Part shown: positions 54,606 through 64,000 of the stretch, one piece after another
Layout of the letters: every line of letters begins with the position of its first letter
Position numbering within the stretch: the first letter of the stretch is position 1
Source of the DNA: Sphingomonas taxi
GTDB lineage: Bacteria > Pseudomonadota > Alphaproteobacteria > Sphingomonadales > Sphingomonadaceae
NCBI RefSeq assembly: GCF_000764535.1
Contig: NZ_CP009571.1
Span: 1,736,001 to 1,800,000, forward strand
DNA: 64,000 nucleotides
Direction: 5' to 3'
Position numbers and translations under genes: made by a program
The notes under the pieces: generated by a model
Told to the model about the DNA's origin: nothing
Database searches by the model: none
The model's input: the letters and a program-made list of their open reading frames with translations, nothing else

Positions 54606-54752
54606 TCACTGCGCTTGGACGATCGGCGAGGCGGCGGGGATGGGCTGGACCGACTGCGCGCTCGCCGGATGCAAGGTGACGACGCCGACTGCGCCGATGG
54701 CGAAGCCGCCGACGAATTGCCAGAAGAAGCCGCTCTTGATCACCTTGCGCAT
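54606..54752 (-). CDS. 48-residue single-span membrane peptide
   Basis: A short gene read directly from the sequence: MRKVIKSGFFWQFVGGFAIG, then AVGVVTLHPASAQ and a Pro/Gln-rich tail. One hydrophobic segment (FFWQFVGGFAIGAVGVVTL) follows a basic N-terminus, so it could be a membrane peptide or a secreted one with cleavage after ASA. AAAGG lies upstream of the ATG and TATAAATGA-like DNA lies about 90 bases upstream. Function unknown. Confidence 0.6.
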   Translation of the reverse strand: MRKVIKSGFFWQFVGGFAIGAVGVVTLHPASAQSVQPIPAASPIVQAQ

Positions 54753-54914
54753 GACGCATGCCTTTGTTGTCGGGCGAGCAGGTCATTCACCCTGCCCTAT
54801 TGCAGACGCAGAGATCGTCTCTCTGCGCCCGGTTCGCAATATCATTTATAGAAACGCTGCATTAACGCCGCGTGGCCGCAGCGTTCATCGATCAGCAGGG
54901 TAGCCGCCGCCGGG

Positions 54915-57927
<3,013 letters not shown>

Positions 57928-58006
57928 CCGGTCACAAATGCACGGCGTGACGCCTTCCGCGCAAGCGGCGATTGCCGCCACTGCATCAGGGGCTTATCTC
58001 CCCGCC

Positions 58007-58681
58007 ATGACCAGCACGCCGGCTCGCGCCACCCCCCTCAAGGCCGTCATCGTCCAGGTGACGCCGTTCCAGCAGAATTGCACCCTGATCTGGTGCACCG
58101 AGACGATGAAGGCGGCGATCGTCGATCCCGGCGGCGACCTGCCGCGGATCAAGGCGGCGGTCGCGCAGGCGGGCGTCACCGTCGAGAAGATCCTGCTCAC
58201 CCACGGCCATATCGACCATGCCGGCGAGGCCAAGCCGCTCGCCGACGACCTCGGCGTGCCGATCGAGGGGCCGCATGAGGCCGACCGATTCTGGCTGGCG
58301 CGGCTCGACGACGACGGCCGCAATTACGGCATGACCGGCGTCGTCTTCGAACCCGACCGCTGGCTGGTCGAGGGCGATACGGTGACGATCGGCAATCTGG
58401 AACTCGACGTCTACGAGACGCCCGGCCACACGCTCGGCCACGTCATCTTCCACCATGCGCCGTCGAAGTTCGCGCAGGTCGGCGACGTGCTGTTCCAGGG
58501 TTCGGTCGGCCGCTCCGACATGCCGGGCGGCAACCACAAGCAGTTGATCGAGACGATCGTCACCAAATTGTGGCCGCTCGGCGACGACACCGCCTTCATC
58601 CCCGGCCACGGTAACCCCAGCACCTTCGCGCACGAGCGCGCCAACAACATGTTCGTCAGCGATCGCGCACTGGCCGAGTAA
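58007..58681 (+). CDS. MBL-fold hydrolase (GloB-like)
   Basis: A 224-residue metallo-beta-lactamase-fold hydrolase of the hydroxyacylglutathione/persulfide type. ILLTHGHIDHAGEAKPLAD is the HxHxDH metal site; YETPGHTLGHVIFHH and IPGHGNPSTFAHER are later metal ligands. Length suits a thioesterase or glyoxalase II-like enzyme. Start MTSTPARATPLK; the frame is open to 57938 but overlaps the pabB leader. Substrate unknown. Confidence 0.88.
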   Translation: MTSTPARATPLKAVIVQVTPFQQNCTLIWCTETMKAAIVDPGGDLPRIKAAVAQAGVTVEKILLTHGHIDHAGEAKPLADDLGVPIEGPHEADRFWLARLDDDGRNYGMTGVVFEPDRWLVEGDTVTIGNLELDVYETPGHTLGHVIFHHAPSKFAQVGDVLFQGSVGRSDMPGGNHKQLIETIVTKLWPLGDDTAFIPGHGNPSTFAHERANNMFVSDRALAE

Positions 58682-58801
58682 GGGCGGCGATCGTTGCGGC
58701 TGCGCAACTGGTAAATTGTTGGGCTAGAACGTTTCTGTCGGACACATATCTGGGGTGCCTCGTTGGCGGCGTGGGATTACCCCGCCGAGAGGATAAGCCG
58801 A

Positions 58802-59182
58802 ATGGCCATCAAGTTTGCCGGAACGATGAACGCGATCAATCGTGGGCTCGACGAGACCAAGCCCAACAAGGGCGCCGACATGGTCGAGGATTGGGAAGCC
58901 GCGCTGGCCGACCTGGAGGTTTCGGGCGCCAAGGGTATCCTGCGCGACCTGGGGTCGCTCCGCAAGCAGCTCGAAAAGGACCAGCCGGATGCCGATCGCG
59001 TCCATGCGCTGCTCCATCGCCTGGGCGCCGCGACGACCAAGATCGCCGACAAGGCGGACAAGTCGCAGGACAAGCTGAAGGCGCTGGGCGAAGCGCTGAC
59101 CGAAGCGGGTGAAGACCAGCCCGACGAGGAAGAAGACACCGCCGCCGCCGCCGCTCCGAAGCGCGCGCGCAAGAAGGCGTGA
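58802..59182 (+). CDS. Charged hypothetical protein
   Basis: A 126-residue, largely helical protein. AIKFAGTMNAINRGLDETK opens it; ILRDLGSLRKQLEKDQPDADRV and the Lys/Asp-rich middle look coiled-coil-like; the end is an acidic stretch (DQPDEEEDTAAAAAP) then basic KRARKKA. GAGAGGATAAG precedes the ATG, and a TTG start 39 bases upstream is possible. It recalls small nucleoid-binding or histone-like proteins in charge pattern only. Function unknown. Confidence 0.65.
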   Translation: MAIKFAGTMNAINRGLDETKPNKGADMVEDWEAALADLEVSGAKGILRDLGSLRKQLEKDQPDADRVHALLHRLGAATTKIADKADKSQDKLKALGEALTEAGEDQPDEEEDTAAAAAPKRARKKA

Positions 59183-59258
59183 TGACGACGGGCGGGCGGC
59201 CGGACGGTCGCTCGCCCGCAATCCCGATCGTATCCACCGCTGGGCGCGGCGGATGCGG

Positions 59259-59600
59259 TCAGGCGATGTCGAATTCGCCCGGCACGCCCCGCTCGCGGTA
59301 GCGCCGCAGCGAGGCGAGCAGCCTCACCCCCAGTTCCTCCAGCGTCACCGCCGCCACCCGCTCCTCCGCCGATGCCGAGGAGCGCAACACGTCGGCCATC
59401 GCGAGCTGCGCCTGGGTGATCCGATCGATCGCCTGCAGACTGTGCATATGCTGCCGCAACGTCTCCGAATTGGCGGCAAGATCGTAGGCAAGATCGGCGA
59501 GCACGGTGGTCAGGCCGGCCATCTCGTCGGCGAGCGCATGCGCCAGCGCCGGCTCGACACCTGCGATCGCCGATGGCGCGTTCTGGATGAGACCGGTCAT
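59259..59600 (-). CDS. Helical hypothetical protein at the end of the che operon
   Basis: A 113-residue, mainly helical protein: DEMAGLTTVLADLAYDLAA, SETLRQHMHSLQAIDRITQA, LEELGVRLLASLRRY. No che-family motif could be assigned; the pattern vaguely resembles helical-bundle phosphatase helpers such as CheZ, but its DxxxQ motif is not convincingly found. Its ATG overlaps the degenerate cheB stop (ATGA), so it is part of the chemotaxis operon and last in it. Confidence 0.6.
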   Translation of the reverse strand: MTGLIQNAPSAIAGVEPALAHALADEMAGLTTVLADLAYDLAANSETLRQHMHSLQAIDRITQAQLAMADVLRSSASAEERVAAVTLEELGVRLLASLRRYRERGVPGEFDIA

Positions 59601-60607
59601 TTCGAGCACAATCTGATGACGCTGCGCGACAATTGATCGGGCGGCACGGGTTGCGATGCCATCCGGCGGGTCATGACGAAGCCGTCGGCGCGCTGTTCGG
59701 CGGGCGCGATGCAATAGCCACCGCCGGCCTGTAGCGCGCGGACACCGGCCTCGCCATCCTCGCCGTCCGCGCCGAGCAGCAGCCCGACCGCTTCCGCGCC
59801 CGCCGCCTTGGCGACCGAGGCGAAAAGGATCGAAATCGACGGCCGCTCGCCCGCAACCGCATCGCGCGCCAGCATGCGTAGCCGACCATTCGGCCACCCA
59901 TCGACGACGACGTGATGATCGCCCGGGGGCGCGAGATAGATCGTTCCCTGTTCGATCGCCATGCCGTCCTCGGCGAGCACGATCTTCGGGGCGATCTCGG
60001 CGGCCATCTTGTCGATCAGCGTGCCGGCAAGCCCGGCGCCGAGATGCTGGACGACCACCGTCGGCGGGCAATTGGCGGAGAAGCTGCCGAAGAGGTCGAA
60101 CAACGCCTGCGTCGCCGCCGCCTCGCCGCCGATCGCGAGCAGGCGACCGTTCCACTCGATCGGCGGCGCCGCGACCGACTTGCTTGCCGCACTGCTCTTC
60201 ACCACCGCGCCCTTGGCGGCCTTGATCCGCTTGCCGAGCTTGGCGAGGATCTTGTCGAACTCGGCGGCCACCGCGACCTTGGGCTTGGGAAAACAATCGA
60301 TCGCGCCCAGCCGCAGCGCCTCGATCGACGCCTCCGCCCCCGCCTCGGTACGGGTGGAGAACATGATCACCGGCATCGGCCGATCCGCCATCAGCTCGGC
60401 GAGATAATCGATGCCGCTCATTCCCGGCATCTCGACGTCGAGCGTCATCACGTCCGGGTGGAATTGCTGGCGCATCGCGCGCGCCTCCTCCGCACCGTCC
60501 GCGGAGCCGACGACGACGACGCCGGGGATCCGCTCCAGCGCACCGGACAGCAGGGCGCGCATGGTAAGCGAATCATCGACGACGAGAACTTTGACCGCAG
60601 CGGCCAT
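59597..60607 (-). CDS. CheB-like protein with degenerate methylesterase site
   Basis: A 336-residue receiver-plus-methylesterase protein. The receiver (1-120) is intact: VKVLVVDDSLTMRALLSG, D57 in TLDVEMPGMSG and the switch Lys in FPKPK. The effector domain keeps the CheB fold, but the Ser motif normally AIG[AS]STGG reads AIGGEAAAT, so E162 stands where the catalytic Ser should be. H188 (VVQHLG) and D281 (LGADGEDG) remain. It is probably a phosphorylation-controlled but catalytically dead CheB paralogue beside a normal cheB. Start at MAAAVKVLVV; the frame extends to 60625. Confidence 0.85.
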   Translation of the reverse strand: MAAAVKVLVVDDSLTMRALLSGALERIPGVVVVGSADGAEEARAMRQQFHPDVMTLDVEMPGMSGIDYLAELMADRPMPVIMFSTRTEAGAEASIEALRLGAIDCFPKPKVAVAAEFDKILAKLGKRIKAAKGAVVKSSAASKSVAAPPIEWNGRLLAIGGEAAATQALFDLFGSFSANCPPTVVVQHLGAGLAGTLIDKMAAEIAPKIVLAEDGMAIEQGTIYLAPPGDHHVVVDGWPNGRLRMLARDAVAGERPSISILFASVAKAAGAEAVGLLLGADGEDGEAGVRALQAGGGYCIAPAEQRADGFVMTRRMASQPVPPDQLSRSVIRLCSK

Positions 60608-60696
60608 GGCCAGGCTTCCTTGCACGAAAATGGAGAGAAAAAGGGAGGAACGTCCGCGGACCGGCCAGCTTTATCGAAATGCGACGGACGGTCGGC

Positions 60697-61140
60697 TCAT
60701 GCCGCGTCGGGCAGCGCCATCGTGCTGTCGATCAGCCGTTCGAGCGCCAGCACCAGGATCAGACGCTGGTCGATCGTCGCCAGCCCTTCGAGGAACTGCG
60801 CCGCGGGCGTCTCGCCGATGTCGGGCAGCGGCTGCATGCCGTCGTCTGGCACGGTGACGATGTCGTTGACCGCATCGACGATCAGGCCCTGCAATTGCTC
60901 GCCGATGCGCACCACGATGATGACGTGGCGCGCCGACGGATCGGTCATCCCCCAGCCGAGCCGATGGCTGAGATCGAGCACCGGCAGCACGATGCCGCGC
61001 AGGTTGACGACGCCGCGGACGTGCGGCGGTACGTTGGGCAATGGGGTGGCGGGCGACCAGGCGCGGATTTCGCGGATGGCCATGATATCGACGCCGAGAA
61101 TCTGCTCGCCGATCTGGAAGGTGATGAGCTGGCGGGACAT
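60697..61140 (-). CDS. cheW: Chemotaxis coupling protein CheW
   Basis: A 147-residue adaptor linking chemoreceptors to CheA. SRQLITFQIGEQILGVDIMAIREI at the N-terminus, PNVPPHVRGVVNLRGIVLPVLDL and VRIGEQLQGLIVDAVNDIV are family patterns. The gene lies between cheY (23 bases) and the degenerate cheB (89 bases, AGGGAGGA region). CheA and receptors are not in the window. Confidence 0.93.
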   Translation of the reverse strand: MSRQLITFQIGEQILGVDIMAIREIRAWSPATPLPNVPPHVRGVVNLRGIVLPVLDLSHRLGWGMTDPSARHVIIVVRIGEQLQGLIVDAVNDIVTVPDDGMQPLPDIGETPAAQFLEGLATIDQRLILVLALERLIDSTMALPDAA

Positions 61141-61163
61141 GAAACGGTCTCCTGAAAGGGCGA

Positions 61164-61529
61164 TCAGTGCAGCACGCGGCGGATCGCCGCGGCGAGCTTT
61201 TCCGGATGGAACGGCTTGACGATCCAGCCGGTCGCGCCGGCGGACCGCGCGCGCTGCTTCTTCTCGTCGGAGCTTTCGGTGGTCAGCACCAGGATCGGCA
61301 GGTTGCGATGGCGATCCTGTTCGCGCACCTTCTCGATCAGGCCGAAGCCGTCGAGCCGCGGCATGTTGATGTCGGTGATCAGCAGGTCCGGCTCGACGCC
61401 GTCCAGCCGTTCCAGCGCCTGCACGCCGTCTTCCGCCTCGAGCACCTCATAGCCGAGATCGGTGAGCGCCGCTCTCAGCAGCATCCGCATGCTGGGCGAA
61501 TCGTCTACGGTCATGATGGTGCTGGGCAC
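61164..61529 (-). CDS. cheY: Chemotaxis response regulator CheY
   Basis: A 121-residue receiver domain. PSTIMTVDDSPSMRMLLRAAL gives the acidic pocket; D53 in LITDINMPRLDGFGL is the phosphorylation site; VLTTESSDEKKQRA and TGWIVKPFHPEKL hold the switch Thr and Lys. The start is GTG at 61529 after GAAGGAAG; the frame reaches 61562. It would bind FliM at the flagellar motor. Confidence 0.93.
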   Translation of the reverse strand: MPSTIMTVDDSPSMRMLLRAALTDLGYEVLEAEDGVQALERLDGVEPDLLITDINMPRLDGFGLIEKVREQDRHRNLPILVLTTESSDEKKQRARSAGATGWIVKPFHPEKLAAAIRRVLH

Positions 61530-61561
61530 GGAACTTCCTTCATTGGGATAATTGGATCGCA

Positions 61562-62119
61562 TCAGAAAAACTCGACGTCGCCGACCGCTGCGACCGGGAC
61601 GGGGACAGGGGCGACGCGCAGCTGCTCGACCGGGCGGACATTGGCGACGCGGCAGCGTGCGAGGCCCAGCGTCGGACGGAACTCGACGCGGCGGGCGCCA
61701 TAGCCGCCGACGTCCTCGCCGACCAAGGCGATCCGCTCGTCACGCAGGAAGCGACGCGCGAACAAGGCGTTGGTCGCGCCGATGTCGCGGAAGCCGTCAC
61801 GCAGCGAGGCACCACCATAGATCCGCGCCTTCAGATTGGTCCGCGTCGCGCCCATCGCCAGCATCGCGTTGATCAGCACCTCCATCGCATAGACGCCGTA
61901 GCGCTGCAGCGACGAGACGTCGGTGTCGTTGGTGCCGGGCTCGGCGAGCAGGAAATGGTTGAGACCGCCGACCTTTACGACGGGATCGAACAGGCAGGCG
62001 GAGATGCAGCTGCCCAGCACGGTGGTCAGCACCGCCTCGGGATCGTCCGACACCTTGGTCTCGCCCTGCATGATCGTGATCCGTCGGAGACCATCGACCG
62101 TCCGCGCGGCGCTCTTCAT
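61562..62119 (-). CDS. cheD: Chemoreceptor glutamine deamidase CheD
   Basis: A 185-residue deamidase. TTVLGSCISACLFDP holds the catalytic Cys with VGGLNHFLLAEPGTND giving the His; KARIYGGASL and RVEFRPTLGLARC are later family marks. Its ATG overlaps the cheB stop (ATGA). Confidence 0.93.
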   Translation of the reverse strand: MKSAARTVDGLRRITIMQGETKVSDDPEAVLTTVLGSCISACLFDPVVKVGGLNHFLLAEPGTNDTDVSSLQRYGVYAMEVLINAMLAMGATRTNLKARIYGGASLRDGFRDIGATNALFARRFLRDERIALVGEDVGGYGARRVEFRPTLGLARCRVANVRPVEQLRVAPVPVPVAAVGDVEFF

Positions 62120-63156
62120 GCGCGGCACTCGGTGAGCAGGCGCGCCGCGATCCGCGACAGCGGCAATTGCACCGTCACCGCGCCGATCTGCTTGGCGGCG
62201 GCGGGCATGCCGTAGACGACGCAGCTGTCCTGGTCCTGGCCGATCGTCATCGCGCCGGCATCCTTCATCTTCTTCAGGCCCTCGGCGCCGTCGGCGCCCA
62301 TGCCGGTGAGGATCGCGCCGACCGCCGAGGCGCCGGCCCAGCGCGCCACCGACAGGAACAAGCGGTCGACCGAGGGGCGGTGGCCGCTCATCTTCTCGTC
62401 GGCGACCAAGCGGCAGCGGCGCAATGTGCCGCCGGTAACCTCCAGATGGTGCGAGCCGCCCGGCGCGACATAGACATTGCCCGGCTCCAGCGGCGCACCC
62501 GAGCGCGCGACGCTGACCTGCGGCGCCGACAATCGATCGAGCCGCGCGGCGAAGGTCGGCACGTAGGTTTCGGGCATGTGCTGGACGATCACCGTCGGCG
62601 GGCAATTGGCCGGGAAGCCCGACAACAGCTCGATCAGCGTCTCGACGCCGCCGGTCGACGATCCGATCGCGATCATCGCATCGGGGCGCGGTTCGTAATC
62701 GGCGGCGGGCTTGGCGGCGGGCGTGACGAAACGCGGGCGCCGGCGGCTCTTGGCGGCGGTGCGGACCAGCTCGGCGAGATCGTCGCCCAGCCCTTCGCCG
62801 AACGCGGTCTTGGGCTTTTCGTAACAGTCGAACGCGCCGAGTTCGAGCGCGCGGATCGTTGCCTCCGCCCCGCGCCCGGTCAGCGTCGACAGCATGACCA
62901 CCGGCATCGGCCGCAACCGCATGATCTTCTCGAGGAATTCGAGCCCGTTCATGTCGGGCATCTCGATGTCAAGCGTGATGACATCGGGGTTGAGCGCCTT
63001 GATCATCTCGCGCGCGCTATGCGGTCCGTCGGCGGTGCCGATCACCTCGATATCATCGTAGCGCGACAGGCGGTGCGACACCATCGCGCGCATCGTCGGC
63101 GAATCGTCGACGATCAGGACGCGGGTCGGCGCGGTCTTGGGATGCGAGGCGATCAT
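62116..63156 (-). CDS. cheB: Chemoreceptor methylesterase CheB
   Basis: A 346-residue, canonical CheB. Receiver: VLIVDDSPTMRAMVSHRL with D63 in TLDIEMPDMNG and switch Lys in YEKPK. Effector: catalytic S167 in MIAIGSSTGGVETLIELL, H193 in VIVQHMPETY and D289 in ILTGMGADGAEG. It removes methyl groups from receptors when phosphorylated by CheA. Overlaps cheR by four bases and cheD by four, so the operon is tightly coupled. Confidence 0.97.
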   Translation of the reverse strand: MIASHPKTAPTRVLIVDDSPTMRAMVSHRLSRYDDIEVIGTADGPHSAREMIKALNPDVITLDIEMPDMNGLEFLEKIMRLRPMPVVMLSTLTGRGAEATIRALELGAFDCYEKPKTAFGEGLGDDLAELVRTAAKSRRRPRFVTPAAKPAADYEPRPDAMIAIGSSTGGVETLIELLSGFPANCPPTVIVQHMPETYVPTFAARLDRLSAPQVSVARSGAPLEPGNVYVAPGGSHHLEVTGGTLRRCRLVADEKMSGHRPSVDRLFLSVARWAGASAVGAILTGMGADGAEGLKKMKDAGAMTIGQDQDSCVVYGMPAAAKQIGAVTVQLPLSRIAARLLTECRA

Positions 63157-64000
63157 GACGCTACCTTCTGGAAAGTGGTCCGCCCGACGCAGGTGAACCG
63201 CGGCGCCACCGACGCGGCGAGCCGCTCCGAATGACCGATGTAGAGGAAGCCGCCCGGTTCGAGCTGGTCGGCGAGCCGCGACTGCAACCGCTCCTTCGTC
63301 GCCTCGTCGAAATAGATCATCACGTTGCGGCAGAAGATCGCATCGAACATGCCGCGCATCGGCCATGATTCGAGCAAATTGAGCTTGCGGAACGCGACCC
63401 GCTCGCGGACCAGCGGATGCACCTCCGCCTGGTCGCCGTCGCGCGCCACCCAGACCGAGCGCAGCGGCTGCGGAATGCTCGCCGCCGTCTCCAGCGAATA
63501 GCGGCCGGCGCGCGCCGCCTCGAGGATCTCGGTCGAAAGATCGGTGCCGAGGATACGCAGGTCGGTCCGCGCCAGCCGCTGCCCGTTGCCGCGTTCGGTA
63601 CCGAACATCGCCATCAGAAGCGAATAGGGCTCCTCCCCGCTCGAACAGGCCGCCGACCAGATCCGTACCTTGCCACGCGACGCGAGCCGGTGGTCGAGCG
63701 CGGGCCAGGCATGGTCCATGAAATGATCGAAGTGATGCGATTCACGGAAGAAGCTGGTGTGGTTGGTGGTCAGCGCGTCGAGTGCGCGGGTGCGTTCGAC
63801 CTCGTCCTGATCGATCAGGTCGATGTAATCGGCGAAGCGGGTCAGGCCACAGGCGCGCACCCGCGGCGCGAGCCGGCCATAGACCAATTGCATCTTGCCC
63901 GGCGGCAGCAGGATGCCGGCCGCGTCATAGACGAAGGCGCTGATCGCCGCATGATCGGCGGGCTCGAAGCGGAATTCGGTCGGGCGGTTTGCCGCCAGCA
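63153..64000 (-). CDS. cheR: Chemoreceptor methyltransferase CheR (5' end beyond window)
   Basis: A partial CheR. The N-terminal helical domain continues past the ATG-like codon at 63893 to the window edge: ISAFVYDAAGILLPPGKMQ and LVYGRLAPRVRACGLTRF are one continuous protein. The SAM domain has RIWSAACSSGEEPYSLLMAMF, ILGTDLSTEILEAARAGRY and FDAIFCRNVMIYFDEATKE. It methylates receptor glutamates. At least 282 residues are visible; the true start lies at or beyond base 64000. Confidence 0.95.
   Translation of the reverse strand, partial: LAANRPTEFRFEPADHAAISAFVYDAAGILLPPGKMQLVYGRLAPRVRACGLTRFADYIDLIDQDEVERTRALDALTTNHTSFFRESHHFDHFMDHAWPALDHRLASRGKVRIWSAACSSGEEPYSLLMAMFGTERGNGQRLARTDLRILGTDLSTEILEAARAGRYSLETAASIPQPLRSVWVARDGDQAEVHPLVRERVAFRKLNLLESWPMRGMFDAIFCRNVMIYFDEATKERLQSRLADQLEPGGFLYIGHSERLAASVAPRFTCVGRTTFQKVAS

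Noticed and set aside
54807..54827. Hairpin CGCAGAGA with TCTCTGCG as a terminator
   Set aside because: An exact 8-bp stem, but without a T tract on either strand and lying upstream of the small peptide gene.

Overview
The window is a GC-rich chromosomal segment from an alphaproteobacterium, most likely a sphingomonad (Sphingomonas or close relative). This rests on the rnd-lptC-lptA-lptB-rpoN order, the DivK-like regulator, the LigC/Exo/helicase/PdeM repair genes, and several families of palindromic intergenic repeats with GTCATCCCGGCG- or GTCACCCCGG-type arms. I see no rRNA, tRNA, CRISPR array, prophage or transposase gene. About 60 protein genes are supported, many sharing ATGA or GTGA stop/start overlaps. 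The family calls come from reading the sequences; no database search was run.

Layout. 1-6.8 kb: a membrane-anchored sorbosone-dehydrogenase-like protein, a cold-shock protein, a three-gene minus-strand cluster (hydroxyacid dehydrogenase, LicC-like nucleotidyltransferase, glycerophosphotransferase-like enzyme) and pncB. 6.8-16 kb: a sugar-acid (De Ley-Doudoroff type) regulon. A GntR/FadR repressor gene is followed by a secreted mutarotase and an IlvD/Edd dehydratase on the minus strand. Divergent to these are a sugar MFS transporter, KDGal kinase, KDPGal aldolase, an AraD1-type protein and a galactose/arabinose 1-dehydrogenase. An 11-bp palindrome in front of the repressor gene recurs with one mismatch on the -10 box of the transporter promoter. 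16.5-19.6 kb: bioF-bioD-bioA with a clear terminator. 19.7-26.7 kb: SGNH hydrolase, beta-propeller lactonase, dnaN, phosphatase, rlmN, TSUP permease and flavin reductase. 26.7-29.4 kb: a cytochrome b/molybdopterin oxidoreductase pair and a cyclopropane-fatty-acid synthase.

29.5-42.4 kb: EF-hand protein, argG, a polytopic membrane protein, GNAT protein, RidA, HAD hydrolase, DUF3572 protein, DivK-like regulator, rpmG, Dps, the ATP-dependent DNA ligase, a glutaminyl cyclase and a double cold-shock-domain protein. 42.6-46.9 kb: ribonuclease D, the LptC/A/B lipopolysaccharide export genes and rpoN. 47-54.5 kb: GIY-YIG protein, then the DNA repair set (exonuclease, Lhr-like helicase, metallophosphoesterase) interrupted by kup, then msrA. 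54.6-59.2 kb: a 48-residue membrane peptide, an aspartate-type aminotransferase, a PabB-PabC fusion, an MBL hydrolase and an acidic small protein. 59.2-64 kb: a chemotaxis operon (cheR-cheB-cheD-cheY-cheW, a second cheB and an unknown gene) running off the right edge.

The most notable points are the second CheB, whose catalytic serine position is a glutamate although its receiver domain looks intact; the operator shared by the repressor gene and the sugar-acid promoter; the four-part repair system scattered over 15 kb; and a composite repeat that is locally duplicated and has a distant copy.
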